A stretch of 64,000 nucleotides of DNA, from the NCBI GenBank assembly GCA_021740845.1, contig JAIOYZ010000005.1, positions 100,237 to 164,236 on the forward strand. The letters are read 5' to 3'. The notes below the pieces were generated by a model. The model worked only from the letters and a program-made list of their open reading frames with translations, ran no database searches and was not told the DNA's origin. Shown piece after piece: positions 42,452 to 51,742 of the stretch. This stretch comes from Bacteroidia bacterium (GTDB taxonomy: Bacteria > Bacteroidota > Bacteroidia > UKL13-3). A program made the position numbers and the translations under genes. The stretch's first letter is position 1, and each line of letters opens with the position of its first letter.

Positions 42452-45007
42452 ATGAAAAAACTAATACTATCCATCACATTACTTTTCTTACTGTTTTTTA
42501 GCTATTCCTCCAAGGGGCAAGCACTATCTGGCACTTATACCATTGACGGAACAAGCAGTACATCTTCAAGCAATTTTGCCACATTTACAGAGGCTATATC
42601 CGCCCTTAATTTACAAGGAGCTGACACCTTTTTTGGAGTTGTTTTTGAGGTTGCAAGTGGCCAAGTTTTCAATGAAAGACCACCAGCAATTGTTACTTCA
42701 GGTGGAATTATCAATCCAATTATTTTCAAAAAAACAGGTTCAGGAACAAATCCTGTAATTAAACCTTCTTCTCCTGGTACTCTTACCGTTTCGGCTATAG
42801 GTGGATTTGGAGATGGGGTTATTCGTTTTGCAGGTGCAGATAATATCCATATTGAAGAAATTGATATTGATACCAATGCTTCTTTTACAACAGCCTCACA
42901 AGTTTATGATTATGGCTATATGCTTTTAAGAAAAAGCGCAACAGATGGCTGTAAAAATATTACTATAAAAAACTGTAGCATTACCAATTACCCGGGTATT
43001 ATCCATACGAGTGGAATCTTTTCTGGTGCTTTTGATACCACAGGCCTAGCCATTTCTACGAGTAGCGAAGAAGGCCGAATGGAAAATATTCTTATTAAAG
43101 GCAATACTGTAAAACATGCCTATCACGCCATTCAAATTAGAGGATTTAACCATTCTGTTAGTCCGAACAATTTTTACGATCATTTTATCTCCATTGATAG
43201 CAATACCGTTCTTAATTACGGTGGATTAACCACAGAAGCAAATGGTATTTACACCATTTATATCGACAGTTCTGATATTAGTTACAATACGGTAACCAAT
43301 ACTACAAATGCGGCTACTACCTATGGCATTAGAGCTGAAACAGGTTTAAATTCTAGCATTGCTATCAAATACAATAGCATTAGCATCACTTCTACCTCTG
43401 GTACTTTATATCCAATTTTAAACAATTGTGGTGGAACAGGAGTAAATAATTTTGTTGACATTGGGTATAACAAGATTTTCAATTGTAGCACTTCAGGTTC
43501 ATCTATGTATGGAATGCGTGGACAGGCGAGTGCAGTTACCATGCATATTCACCACAACGAATTGTACAACCTAACCAATTCTGGAACCGGTGCATTTTAT
43601 GTAATTTGGAGTATCCCTTCGGGAGCAACACAAAGTAGGGTTTTTAACAATTCAATTTATAATATTACCACATCTAATACGTCCAACAATTCTACTTTGT
43701 ACCCCTTCATTTGCAATACAACAACAGGCTCAACTCATGTATTTAATAACCAAATTCACAATATTACCCATTTGGGCAGTGGAACTGGAAGTCTAATTAT
43801 TAGCAGGTCGAATGCAGCGAATTTCTATTGCTATAATAACATGATTACGAATTTAAAAACACCAAATTCAACCGGACTTACTGCTATACGTGCCATTGAA
43901 TTAAACACAGGTGCGAACCAAAAAGTGCTTTTTAATACAGTTTATTTAGACGCAAGCAGCGGGTCTACTACCAATTATGGAAATGCATGTTTGCATGTTG
44001 CAACAGGAGTTTCAACAGCAGAGGTAAGAAATAATATTTTAGTAAATATGAGTACTGCAGGTGCAACAGGAGGAGTGGTTTCGGCCTATAGCAGGAGTTC
44101 TACAACTCTAACCAGTTACGATGCTGCTTCTAATAACAACTGCTTTTATGTAGATACTACCTTAACAAGACGAGCCATATTTACAGATGGCACCAATATT
44201 TTGGGAAGCTTTGCTGCATTTCAAACCCTTGTTGGAACTACCCGTGATAACCTATCGGTTTCGGTTATGCCTCCATTTTCAAATATTTCTACCGCACCAT
44301 ACGATTTAACTTTAAGCTCCTTAAGCAGTCCTGTTATTGCTGCAGGAAGTAGAGTAACATTGCCTAATATTACCGATGATATTTTTGGAAATGTTCGTGA
44401 TACTGTAATGCCTGATATGGGAGCTTTTGAAGCATCTGTTGTTTTGCCTGTAGAATTATTAAGTTTCACAGCTATTGATGCAGAAGAAAATGCATTGCTT
44501 AACTGGACAACAGTTTCAGAAACCAACAACAACGGTTTTTATGTTGAGCGTTCCTTTGATGGGTTAAATTTCTCGGTTATTACATTTGTTAAAGGTGCAG
44601 GAAATTCAACTACTACACAAAATTACTCGTATACCGATTTAGGTATATTAGCAACAAACACAGATGTATATTACCGACTTAAACAAGTAGATTTTGATGG
44701 CACCTCAACCGTATCGCATATTAGGCTTATTAAAGGGAAAGATATTGCGGGTAAGATTCAAATAGGCTTATATCCAAATCCATTTGTGGATGGAATAAAT
44801 CTTTCCATAACTGCCAATCAAATGGAATTTACCCAATTGCAATTGATTGATTTAAGTGGCAAAGAAGTAGCAAACACCCATTTCAATTTGCAAGAAGGTG
44901 TAAACAAATTTTCATGGAATGGCTTATCTAAAATACAAGCGGGTATTTACTTCCTAAAAATTACGGGTGCCACCCACACTGAAATTATTAAATTAATTAA
45001 GCAATAG
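42452..45007 (+). CDS. Secreted beta-helix protein with T9SS sorting domain
   Basis: The product is 851 aa with a signal peptide (LILSITLLFLLFFSYSSKG). A long parallel beta-helix region (about 40-560) shows repeated short strands such as NITIKNCSITN, IKGNTVKHAYHAI and IDSNTVLNYGG. Near 690-770 is the VELLSFTAIDAEENALLNWTT region typical of Bacteroidota exoproteins. The C-terminal T9SS type A domain (about 775-851) has LYPNPF and ends KITGATHTEIIKLIKQ. It is expected to be exported through type IX secretion and surface-attached or released. The beta-helix suggests polysaccharide binding or cleavage, but no catalytic residues are clear. Confidence 0.85.
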   Translation: MKKLILSITLLFLLFFSYSSKGQALSGTYTIDGTSSTSSSNFATFTEAISALNLQGADTFFGVVFEVASGQVFNERPPAIVTSGGIINPIIFKKTGSGTNPVIKPSSPGTLTVSAIGGFGDGVIRFAGADNIHIEEIDIDTNASFTTASQVYDYGYMLLRKSATDGCKNITIKNCSITNYPGIIHTSGIFSGAFDTTGLAISTSSEEGRMENILIKGNTVKHAYHAIQIRGFNHSVSPNNFYDHFISIDSNTVLNYGGLTTEANGIYTIYIDSSDISYNTVTNTTNAATTYGIRAETGLNSSIAIKYNSISITSTSGTLYPILNNCGGTGVNNFVDIGYNKIFNCSTSGSSMYGMRGQASAVTMHIHHNELYNLTNSGTGAFYVIWSIPSGATQSRVFNNSIYNITTSNTSNNSTLYPFICNTTTGSTHVFNNQIHNITHLGSGTGSLIISRSNAANFYCYNNMITNLKTPNSTGLTAIRAIELNTGANQKVLFNTVYLDASSGSTTNYGNACLHVATGVSTAEVRNNILVNMSTAGATGGVVSAYSRSSTTLTSYDAASNNNCFYVDTTLTRRAIFTDGTNILGSFAAFQTLVGTTRDNLSVSVMPPFSNISTAPYDLTLSSLSSPVIAAGSRVTLPNITDDIFGNVRDTVMPDMGAFEASVVLPVELLSFTAIDAEENALLNWTTVSETNNNGFYVERSFDGLNFSVITFVKGAGNSTTTQNYSYTDLGILATNTDVYYRLKQVDFDGTSTVSHIRLIKGKDIAGKIQIGLYPNPFVDGINLSITANQMEFTQLQLIDLSGKEVANTHFNLQEGVNKFSWNGLSKIQAGIYFLKITGATHTEIIKLIKQ

Positions 45008-45062
45008 CATTTTTCTTAATTACGCTACTATTTGTTTAAAAGTAGCATATTGAAGGCTCTTC

Positions 45063-45113
45063 AAAAAAAGCCCAAAGGCCGAAAAATTTTATTCGACCTT
45101 TGGGCTTTTTTTT
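45063..45113. terminator. Strong bidirectional terminator
   Basis: AAAAAAAGCCCAAAGG (45063-45078) and its complement (45097-45112) flank a loop, with A and T tracts at both ends. It lies between the beta-helix gene and the convergent DUF2779 gene and can serve both. Confidence 0.85.
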
Positions 45114-45295
45114 GCCATTTCATTTCGGCTTTCAATTAGTTGTTTAATTCCAAATGCATATTTGTAATAGTTCATTAGAATTGGAATAAATATCAAACGG
45201 TATTATATTTTCCATACTTATTAAATTGATTTTGCCTTAGTTGATTTATTTAACTTCAAATTATAGCAAATAATTTCACTCAATGCAAATCACTC

Positions 45296-46669
45296 CTATT
45301 TAACCAAGCTTTCTATTCTCTCCCAAATCCTTACCATCGCCAAGGTATCCAAATGGCAATAATCTAATAAATCTACTCGCAGTTGTTCGCGCTCTTTTGG
45401 TTCGAGCAAAGCCATTTGGCCATATAAAAAACTAGCGGTGCCGCCTTCTTGGATATTGAGTTCTTGGTAGCTAAGCTCAGGAACCAATACTGGAAGTATG
45501 TTTTTGATACTGTAACTGCCTCTAAATGCTTCGCTATATACAATGCCCCAATTTGGCCTGAAAGGAGGCATGAGGTCGACCAAACGTGCTTGAATGGCAT
45601 TTAATTCCTTTTCGTATTCTGGAAAATCTATGGCCAATTTAGCAATCACTCCTCTTTCAAAGGTGATGTTCCAAGTTATAATGCTTCCGCGTTCGCCCAA
45701 ATCGCCTATCATCTGTTCAATCAAATCCCGACGAGGGTCTGAAATTCCATCACCCAAATAAGATTTGTGCAAGAGTTTGGAGTTTGGTTTTAGCAAAATA
45801 TGCAAAGAATATTGAAATGGAATTTGTTGGTAGGGTCTCGAGAAATTATATTCGGGTACGCCATACATCACCGTTTCAAAATCGAAAAAGTAAAGAGGAA
45901 AAACAAAGTCTTCCCTAAAAGATTTCCATGCGTCGGCATCCACACGAATTGCAGTATCTGGCTCCACTTCTTCCTCTAATTCCCTTTCACTTTCTGGTAT
46001 TAGGTTCAAACAGTACTCACTAAAATTACAAGCATAAGGTTTGTTGCAATGGGCACCCATTTCCACATCCGGAATTTTCTTTAACCAAACTAATTTCTTT
46101 ATGTCGGCAATGTTTTTGGCAATAGGTTTTTGCCTAGCTTCCACTTCTTCTATAACCGAACTAGAAGTAAACAATTGCTTCACATCCAATTCGCCCAAAC
46201 GAATATAATCTCTGTTAAAATGGACGATACTAAAATTGCTTAGGTTCAAACCGCAATTGCTTAAAACATAATATTGCAGAGCTGCATCATCTAGGTGTTG
46301 TTCTTTAACACCGTTGGTACTTTTTACTTCAAAGGCGTAGTAGTTATTTCCTTTTCTAACCAAAATATCTACTGCACAAATTACATCGTTGTAGATAAAC
46401 GCAGCTTCGTAAATTATTTCGGTTTGAACCAACAATTCTTGCGTGCGTAGAACTGTTTTTTCGCTATGGTATTTCTCTTCGCCTTGCGCATTAAGGCCGC
46501 CGGGAAATAACTGTTGAGCCAGCTCACCAACATCGGTTCCGCGTTGAAAAATTAATTGTGTTTGCTCGTCTTCAGGGTTGGCAAATGCCTTGTGGAAGCG
46601 GTTTAGGTAAAATCGTTTGTGGCATTGCATGCCATACAGGTAGGTAGTTTTAGATATAGGTGGTTTCAT
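45296..46669 (-). CDS. DUF2779-domain nuclease-like protein
   Basis: The product is 457 aa. The N-terminal half resembles a PD-(D/E)xK nuclease: an RGTDVGELAQQLFPGG helix, AVDILV and FEVKSTNGVKE near residue 115. A cysteine set (C near 208, 214, 220 in HCNKPYACNFSEYC) could hold an iron-sulfur cluster as in Cas4/AddB-like nucleases. The C-terminal DUF2779 part starts YFFDFETVMYG (about 262) and has an RNase H-like exonuclease look, with late acidic residues in DYCHLDTLAM. Its function is not known. It stands alone and could act in DNA repair or defence. Confidence 0.75.
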   Translation of the reverse strand: MKPPISKTTYLYGMQCHKRFYLNRFHKAFANPEDEQTQLIFQRGTDVGELAQQLFPGGLNAQGEEKYHSEKTVLRTQELLVQTEIIYEAAFIYNDVICAVDILVRKGNNYYAFEVKSTNGVKEQHLDDAALQYYVLSNCGLNLSNFSIVHFNRDYIRLGELDVKQLFTSSSVIEEVEARQKPIAKNIADIKKLVWLKKIPDVEMGAHCNKPYACNFSEYCLNLIPESERELEEEVEPDTAIRVDADAWKSFREDFVFPLYFFDFETVMYGVPEYNFSRPYQQIPFQYSLHILLKPNSKLLHKSYLGDGISDPRRDLIEQMIGDLGERGSIITWNITFERGVIAKLAIDFPEYEKELNAIQARLVDLMPPFRPNWGIVYSEAFRGSYSIKNILPVLVPELSYQELNIQEGGTASFLYGQMALLEPKEREQLRVDLLDYCHLDTLAMVRIWERIESLVK

Positions 46670-46847
46670 AGTTGAAGCAAATTAGGAGCTTAAATTTATA
46701 AAAACAAGCAACAAAAATCATCCTTATTTTTATTGCAAGTTCAATGCAAAATTAATTAACTGCTATGCCAAACTATGTCGTGTTTATTTGGGTTTTAAAG
46801 ATGAAAAAAATTGAACCCAAAAAACTCAAAACAGAAAACCATGTCTT

Positions 46848-46857
46848 GGTTCAAACC
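46848..46857. repeat. Intergenic copy of the dispersed repeat
   Basis: GGTTCAAACC within TTGGTTCAAACCGAA, 25 bp from the terminator that follows the CoA-disulfide reductase gene. Confidence 0.9.
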
Positions 46858-46881
46858 GAAAAAAAACAAAAGCATTTATAC

Positions 46882-46912
46882 AAAAAAAGATAGGTATCCC
46901 CTATCTTTTTTT
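46882..46912 (-). terminator. Terminator after the CoA-disulfide reductase gene
   Basis: AAAAAAAGATAGG (46882-46894) pairs with CCTATCTTTTTTT (46900-46912) around a 5-base loop, 38 bp beyond the stop. The A/T tracts make it functional in either direction. Confidence 0.8.
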
Positions 46913-46949
46913 GTTCTATCTTATAAGAAAATATAGTGCTAAATTTATA

Positions 46950-48629
46950 TTAAGCCATTTCCAATTCTTTGCTTTTTACCAATTCAGTTTCTTTATGGCA
47001 AACATTCCAAGTGGTATAACCTCCAGATAAATTACGGACATTCTTAAAGCCATTTTGCTTCAAAATTTGTTGTGCTAAATATCCTCTTTGTCCAACCGCA
47101 CAATAAACAATTAGCTTATCTTCATTAAAAATTTCACCCATGCGTTCACGCATTTCATCCACCGGAATATTTATGGCTCCGGCAATATGGCCTTCCTGAA
47201 ATTCTGCAGAAGTTCTCACATCCACAATTGTTGCGTTTGTTGTTTCCAATTCATTCCAATAAGCAATTTCCATTTTGCCTTCCAAAATATTCTCTGCCAC
47301 AAAACCTGCAATGTTAACCGGATCTTTAGCCGAAGAAAATGGTGGAGCATAAGCGTGTTCTATTTCCATTAAATCATAAATGGTGTCTTCGTTTTTAATA
47401 GCTGCCGATAACAATTCAATGCGCTTGTCTACGCCATCGTATCCGGCAACTTGCGCGCTTAATACTTTACTAGTTTTTGGTTCAAACCCAATTTGAATAG
47501 TCATTTGTTGAGCACCCGGATAATAGCTCGCATGCGAACCACTATGCGTAGTAGAAACAATATGCTCAATACCTGCTTTGCTCAAATGTTTAGAGGCCAT
47601 TCCAGCTGTTGCAACCGTCATATCAAATACTTTTACAATGGCAGTATTGATGGCTCCTTTGTATTTTTCTTTATTGCCATACACTATATTATTGGCACAA
47701 ATTCTACCTTGTTTGTTGGCTGGTCCTGCCAAAAATGTGCTCATAGATTGATGCGTAATAGGATTCTCAAATTCTATAGCATCGCCTACTGCATAAATAT
47801 CAGGATTACTGGTTTGCAAAAATTCATTCACCCAAATTCCTCGGGCTGAACCAATTTTTAAATCTGCTGCTTGCGCCAATTTTGTATCGGGTCTAACGCC
47901 AATAGATAAAATTACCACATCAGCTTCAATCGACATTTCGTCTTTTAACAGAACACTTAATTGTCCGTTTTCTTTTTCAAAACCAGCCACGGTAGTGTTC
48001 AACCTTAGGTCGATATTTTTGCTACGAATATGTTGTTGTACTTCTGCTGCAACTGCAAAATCTATGGGCGCCAAAATCTGATTTCCCATTTCAATAATGC
48101 TTACTTCCATTCCCAAATGGTGTAGGTTTTCGGCCATTTCCAAGCCAATAAATCCTGCACCAATTACAACTGCTTTTCCTGCTTTGTGTTGGTCTACGTA
48201 AGCTTTTATATAATCGGTATCAGTAACATTGCGTAAGGTAAAAATTCCTTCGTTGTTAATGCCAGGCAAAGGCGGACGTAAAGGTTCTGCCCCAGGAGAT
48301 AAAACCAATTTATCGTAGGTTTCTTCGTAAACATCGCCTGTATTTTGGTTTCTTGCAGTTACTGTTTTTGCTATTGCATTAATACCAATAACTTCTGTTT
48401 TCACCCTTACATCTATATTAAATCTTTGGTTGAAAGAAGCAGCCGTTTGAACAAACAATTTATTTCGGTCTTTAATTACCTCGCCAATATAATAAGGCAA
48501 GCCGCAATTGGCATAAGAAATGTATTCACCTTTTTCAAAAATTACAATCTCAGCCTTCTCATCTAATCTGCGTAAACGTGCGGCGGTACTTGCTCCTCCG
48601 GCAACTGCGCCTATAATTAAATACTTCAT
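46950..48629 (-). CDS. CoA-disulfide reductase-like flavoprotein fused to rhodanese
   Basis: The product is 559 aa. An FAD-binding start YLIIGAVAGGASTAAR leads to the family's redox cysteine C42 in SYANCGLPY. An NAD(P)H-binding loop follows near 155-170 (VVIGAGFIGLEMAE), then FAD motif VYAVGDA-like (IYAVGDAIE) near 280 and a dimerisation domain. The C-terminal rhodanese domain (about 455-555) has VYCAVGQRG as active loop. CoADR-RHD proteins reduce CoA disulfides or persulfides and polysulfides in the cytoplasm. Two stand-alone rhodanese genes and a Crp/Fnr regulator lie upstream on the same strand, pointing to sulfane-sulfur handling. Confidence 0.92.
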   Translation of the reverse strand: MKYLIIGAVAGGASTAARLRRLDEKAEIVIFEKGEYISYANCGLPYYIGEVIKDRNKLFVQTAASFNQRFNIDVRVKTEVIGINAIAKTVTARNQNTGDVYEETYDKLVLSPGAEPLRPPLPGINNEGIFTLRNVTDTDYIKAYVDQHKAGKAVVIGAGFIGLEMAENLHHLGMEVSIIEMGNQILAPIDFAVAAEVQQHIRSKNIDLRLNTTVAGFEKENGQLSVLLKDEMSIEADVVILSIGVRPDTKLAQAADLKIGSARGIWVNEFLQTSNPDIYAVGDAIEFENPITHQSMSTFLAGPANKQGRICANNIVYGNKEKYKGAINTAIVKVFDMTVATAGMASKHLSKAGIEHIVSTTHSGSHASYYPGAQQMTIQIGFEPKTSKVLSAQVAGYDGVDKRIELLSAAIKNEDTIYDLMEIEHAYAPPFSSAKDPVNIAGFVAENILEGKMEIAYWNELETTNATIVDVRTSAEFQEGHIAGAINIPVDEMRERMGEIFNEDKLIVYCAVGQRGYLAQQILKQNGFKNVRNLSGGYTTWNVCHKETELVKSKELEMA

Positions 48630-48663
48630 CCTTGTTGTTCTTAGTTTATGATTCTTTCAACTC

Positions 48664-48686
48664 AATCCCTGTTTAATTAAGGGATT
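48664..48686 (+). other. Inverted repeat in the leader of the CoA-disulfide reductase gene
   Basis: AATCCCT (48664-48670) and AGGGATT (48680-48686) flank a 9-base loop, with a T-run on the plus-strand side. No plus-strand gene precedes it, so on the coding (minus) strand it is a leader hairpin without a U-tract. Confidence 0.4.
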
Positions 48687-48722
48687 TTTTTAAGAGGAGT
48701 AAAGAGTTAGGCCAGTTCATTT

Positions 48723-48732
48723 GGTTCAAACC
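48723..48732. repeat. Intergenic copy of the dispersed repeat (symmetric form)
   Basis: GGTTCAAACC within TTGGTTCAAACCAA, where both arms are complementary for 6 bp around a CA centre. Confidence 0.9.
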
Positions 48733-48757
48733 AACCCAACCTTTACTTGTCCTTTAC

Positions 48758-49075
48758 TTAATTTATTTTATTCTGTAAACTCATCCATCCACCACCATTG
48801 TGCACGTCGTCTATGCCATTGGATTTAAGCATGCCTTTTGCCGAAGCACTTCTCATGCCAGATGCACAACAAGTGATAATGGGTTTGTTCTTATCTTTTA
48901 GTTTTTTGATGTGATTTCCTAAAGTATCTAATGGAATATTTACAGAGCCTCTAATATGGCCTCCAGCATACTCGCCTTTGCTGCGCACATCTACAATTAC
49001 GGCTCCGTTTTTCACCAATTCTGCTAAGTCTACCGATGGGCCAAAGCCCAACATGTTTTTCAATGCACCTATCAT
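48758..49075 (-). CDS. Single-domain rhodanese-like protein
   Basis: The product is 105 aa and consists of one rhodanese domain: GAVIVDVRSKGEY, HIRGSVNIPLDTL and an active loop ITCCASGMRS with two adjacent cysteines. No signal peptide is present, so it is cytoplasmic. It carries sulfane sulfur on the active cysteine, accepting from or donating to unknown partners. Its ATG overlaps the stop of the upstream rhodanese gene by 4 bp (ATGA), and both look like a tandem duplication. Confidence 0.88.
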   Translation of the reverse strand: MIGALKNMLGFGPSVDLAELVKNGAVIVDVRSKGEYAGGHIRGSVNIPLDTLGNHIKKLKDKNKPIITCCASGMRSASAKGMLKSNGIDDVHNGGGWMSLQNKIN

Positions 49076-49362
49076 GCTTGTACTACTTTACTTTGAACGT
49101 ACTCTACTTCAAACCAAGGACCACCATTTACGCAATCAATGCCGTTGCTTGATAAATAACCTTGTGCATTTCCACTTCTGTTACCAGATGCGCAGCACAA
49201 AATCAAAGGTTGATTCAAGGCTTTAATTTCGTCCATTCTTTCAGGAATTTCTTGCAAAGGAATATTGATGGATCCTTTCACATTTCCTCCAAAAAACTCT
49301 CCCGGAGTACGCACATCTACAATGGTGCCTTTTCCTTCTTTAATAATTGTTTCGATTCTCAT
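49072..49362 (-). CDS. Single-domain rhodanese-like protein (tandem paralogue)
   Basis: The product is 96 aa from the ATG at 49362. The longer frame adds 18 residues without conservation. It is one rhodanese domain: GTIVDVRTPGEF, GNVKGSINIPLQEIPERM and an active loop ILCCASGNRS. It shares motif wording with the next gene (S-N-G-I-D, V-N-G-G), supporting duplication. It is cytoplasmic. It is first of the pair and lies about 230 bp downstream of the Crp/Fnr gene, with two copies of the dispersed repeat between. Confidence 0.88.
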   Translation of the reverse strand: MRIETIIKEGKGTIVDVRTPGEFFGGNVKGSINIPLQEIPERMDEIKALNQPLILCCASGNRSGNAQGYLSSNGIDCVNGGPWFEVEYVQSKVVQA

Positions 49363-49469
49363 TGTGTTGAATTTAGTTTTGTTTTGATAATTTGATGGCA
49401 CAAAGGTGCGACACAAAATTTACCTCTACAGCTACTTTTGTTACATTCAAAAAATAAGTAAAAAAATTC

Positions 49470-49581
49470 GGTTTGAACCAAGCGCATTATCTTGGAAAAG
49501 CTTATCCAATAAGGCTTACATCCTATTTATAACCAAGGCATTTAGGTTATTCACCATTTACTAATCTATTCGGTTTGAACC
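49470..49581. repeat. Two same-orientation copies of the dispersed repeat in one intergenic gap
   Basis: TTCGGTTTGAACCAA has its GGTTTGAACC core at 49470-49479 and again at 49572-49581, 102 bp apart in direct orientation, between the Crp/Fnr gene and the rhodanese pair. Confidence 0.9.
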
Positions 49582-49595
49582 AAAAAATTAATATC

Positions 49596-50219
49596 CTAAT
49601 TTGTTAGCGTTAGTTTATTTCTTGCCAATTTTACCAAACCTTCGTCTTCCATTTGTTTAAGTAAGCGGGAGATTACAACACGAGCAGTTCCTAATTCGTT
49701 GGCCAATTGCTCGTGAGTTACATTTATTTGCTTGCTACCATTCATTTCAGATTTTTTCTTGATAAGGTTCAACAAGCGCTCGTCCATCTTTTTAAATGCA
49801 ATGGAATTTACCACATCCAATAATTCCTCAAAGCGTTTGTGGTAAAGTCTAAAAATATAATCTAGCCAAGCCGGGTGTTCTGAAATGAGCAAGGAAACCT
49901 TTTCTATGGGAATAAACAATATCTCTGAGTCTTCTTCTGCTATTGCTCTAACCTTACTTCTATCTTGGTGCATGCCACCCAAAAACGACATAATGCAACT
50001 TTCTCCGGCTTTGATATAATACAACAAAATCTCTCTACCGTCATCATCAGAACGCATCACTTTGATACTACCTGTTATAACAATTGGAATAGATTTGATA
50101 TAGGCATCTTCATCCAAAATAACATCGCCTTCTTTAAAATTTTTGGTGATGCCAACTTCTTTGAGTTTATCTAATAATTGTGGGGATGTTTTAAACTCCG
50201 AGTTCGATTGTAATTGCAT
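49596..50219 (-). CDS. Crp/Fnr-family transcription regulator
   Basis: The product is 207 aa from the ATG at 50219 (the extension upstream starts at a TTG). The N-terminal cyclic-nucleotide-like beta-barrel (about 20-115) contains GDVILDEDAYI and ILLYYIKAGESCIMS. The C-terminal winged helix (about 150-205) contains THEQLANELGTARVVISRLLK. No Fnr-type cysteine cluster is visible in the N-terminus, so it is not an oxygen-sensing FeS form. Its position upstream of sulfur genes suggests it regulates them, as Crp-type regulators beside rhodanese genes often do, but no binding site is shown. Confidence 0.88.
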   Translation of the reverse strand: MQLQSNSEFKTSPQLLDKLKEVGITKNFKEGDVILDEDAYIKSIPIVITGSIKVMRSDDDGREILLYYIKAGESCIMSFLGGMHQDRSKVRAIAEEDSEILFIPIEKVSLLISEHPAWLDYIFRLYHKRFEELLDVVNSIAFKKMDERLLNLIKKKSEMNGSKQINVTHEQLANELGTARVVISRLLKQMEDEGLVKLARNKLTLTN

Positions 50220-50334
50220 AGGGCGAAAATAATGCAAAAGAGTAAGGATTTCAGGGGTATTTCCGAAACTAATACAATTTTCAATTAGCTCTTGATTTTC
50301 AAAAACAAAATCCTATTTTCGGTAATTGGAGTTT

Positions 50335-50344
50335 GGTTCAAACC
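50335..50344. repeat. Intergenic copy of the dispersed repeat
   Basis: GGTTCAAACC within TTTGGTTCAAACCGAA, 34 bp upstream of the AraC-family start, in the gap between two divergent regulator genes. Confidence 0.9.
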
Positions 50345-50378
50345 GAACCCAAAAAAAGAGTTTGTATAGAAAAAATAA

Positions 50379-51308
50379 ATGGCAAAAAATAAAACTATTC
50401 CTAGCTTACCCGCATTAACACACCAAAACTCGCTAAAGACTTTGGTGGAGAATAGAACTATTTATAACCTCGAAAATTGCGAACTCAATTTATTTGAAAC
50501 CTACGAACGCTCCATTCAAGTTCCTTTAAAATTTAACGATTTAGTTGTTACCAGCATGTTGCGTGGCAAAAAGGTAATGCATCTTTTTGAAGACCCTGCT
50601 TTTGATTACCTACCCGGCGAATCTGTAATTATTCCTGCCAACGAAATTATGCTTATTGATTTTCCAGAAGCTGCAATTGAAAAACCAACTCAATGTTTGG
50701 CTTTGGCTATAGACAACGATAAAATTAGTAATACCTTGGATTTGTTGAACGAAAAATATCCCAAGGAGGGCAAGTCGGATTTTTGGAAATTAGACGACCA
50801 AAATTATTTCTTCTATAACAACGAAGATTTGGCTCAAACCATCAATAAAATTATTGGTATTTGTCAGAGCAAAGACTTAACAAAAGATGCTTTGGCAGAT
50901 TTGGCTTTGCAAGAATTATTGATTCGAATTATACAAACACAAACGTTAAAACAGGTAGTTGAAAAACAACCGCATACTAATTCAAACACCTATTTATCAA
51001 CCATTGTAAATTTGATACAAGGCAATCTCTCCGAAAAAATAAATCTTAAAACTATTGCGCTAAATGCAGGTATGAGCACTGCCTCTTTGTATCGCTTGTT
51101 TAAACGAGAACTGGGAATTAGCCCGGTAGAATACATAATTTTAGAACGTATTAAACTGGCAAAAAAACTTCTCAAGGACCAGAGCATTTATATTAAAAAC
51201 GTTTCCTTTGAAACGGGTTTCGAAGATTGCAATTACTTTATCCGAACCTTTAAATACTACGAAGGCATTACCCCAAAACAATACCAACAACTTAACAATA
51301 AAAATTAA
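50379..51308 (+). CDS. AraC-family transcription regulator
   Basis: The product is 309 aa. The N-terminal effector domain (about 1-190) includes MHLFEDPAFDYLPGESVIIPAN, a cupin-like sensor. The C-terminal double HTH (about 208-305) includes INLKTIALNAGMSTASLYRLFKRELG and VSFETGFEDCNYFIRTFKYYEGITPKQY. The N-terminal type is that of regulators found next to aldehyde dehydrogenase genes. It converges on the DUF779 gene with a 4-bp tail overlap, and the aldehyde dehydrogenase gene follows, so it probably activates these in response to an aldehyde or alcohol. Confidence 0.9.
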   Translation: MAKNKTIPSLPALTHQNSLKTLVENRTIYNLENCELNLFETYERSIQVPLKFNDLVVTSMLRGKKVMHLFEDPAFDYLPGESVIIPANEIMLIDFPEAAIEKPTQCLALAIDNDKISNTLDLLNEKYPKEGKSDFWKLDDQNYFFYNNEDLAQTINKIIGICQSKDLTKDALADLALQELLIRIIQTQTLKQVVEKQPHTNSNTYLSTIVNLIQGNLSEKINLKTIALNAGMSTASLYRLFKRELGISPVEYIILERIKLAKKLLKDQSIYIKNVSFETGFEDCNYFIRTFKYYEGITPKQYQQLNNKN

Positions 51309-51679
51309 TCTTCAAGAAATTTTAAAGGTTCTAATTGTTGCAATTCCTCTTCTGTAAACAAGCGAGATTGAGTGATAAAACGAAAACCCATGGGAATTTC
51401 TAATGAAAAACTAGAACCACGACCTTTAGTAACATGAATAATTAACTGGGTAAACTTCCAATATTCAAATTGGTCCTTGCTCATCCAAAACTCACAGTCG
51501 TCTATTATTCCTAAGCAAACATCGTTGCTGCCAATAATAAAATCGCCTTTCTCAAAACACATAGGTTGTGAGCCATCGCAACAACCGCCACTTTGGTGAA
51601 ACATAAGCTTACCAAATTTAGCTTTTAATTGTTGAACCAAGTCACTTGCTTCTTTTGTAATTAGAACCCTTGAAATCAT
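51305..51679 (-). CDS. DUF779-family protein associated with aldehyde dehydrogenase
   Basis: The product is 124 aa from the ATG at 51679. The segment HQSGGCCDGSQPMCF (about 27-41) is the cysteine signature of the family. DUF779 proteins occur almost always beside acetaldehyde or other aldehyde dehydrogenases of the AldB type and are thought to assist or protect the enzyme, but the role is not proven. Here it lies downstream of the dehydrogenase, separated by a hairpin that may reduce its transcription. Confidence 0.85.
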   Translation of the reverse strand: MISRVLITKEASDLVQQLKAKFGKLMFHQSGGCCDGSQPMCFEKGDFIIGSNDVCLGIIDDCEFWMSKDQFEYWKFTQLIIHVTKGRGSSFSLEIPMGFRFITQSRLFTEEELQQLEPLKFLED

Positions 51680-51695
51680 AAACCAATAATTAAAA

Positions 51696-51722
51696 GTAGG
51701 CAAGAACATAATTCCTGCCTAC
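51696..51722 (-). terminator. Hairpin between the aldehyde dehydrogenase and DUF779 genes
   Basis: GTAGGCA (51696-51702) pairs with TGCCTAC (51716-51722), with inner GAA/TTC extending the stem. On the minus strand it is followed by CTTTTAATTATT. It is a partial terminator or processing site within the likely operon. Confidence 0.55.
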
Positions 51723-51742
51723 CCATTGCAAAAAATATACGA

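Noticed and set aside
48664..48686. Intrinsic terminator between the rhodanese and CoA-disulfide reductase genes
   Set aside because: Its T-run is on the plus strand, where no gene is transcribed; on the coding strand it lacks a U-tract.
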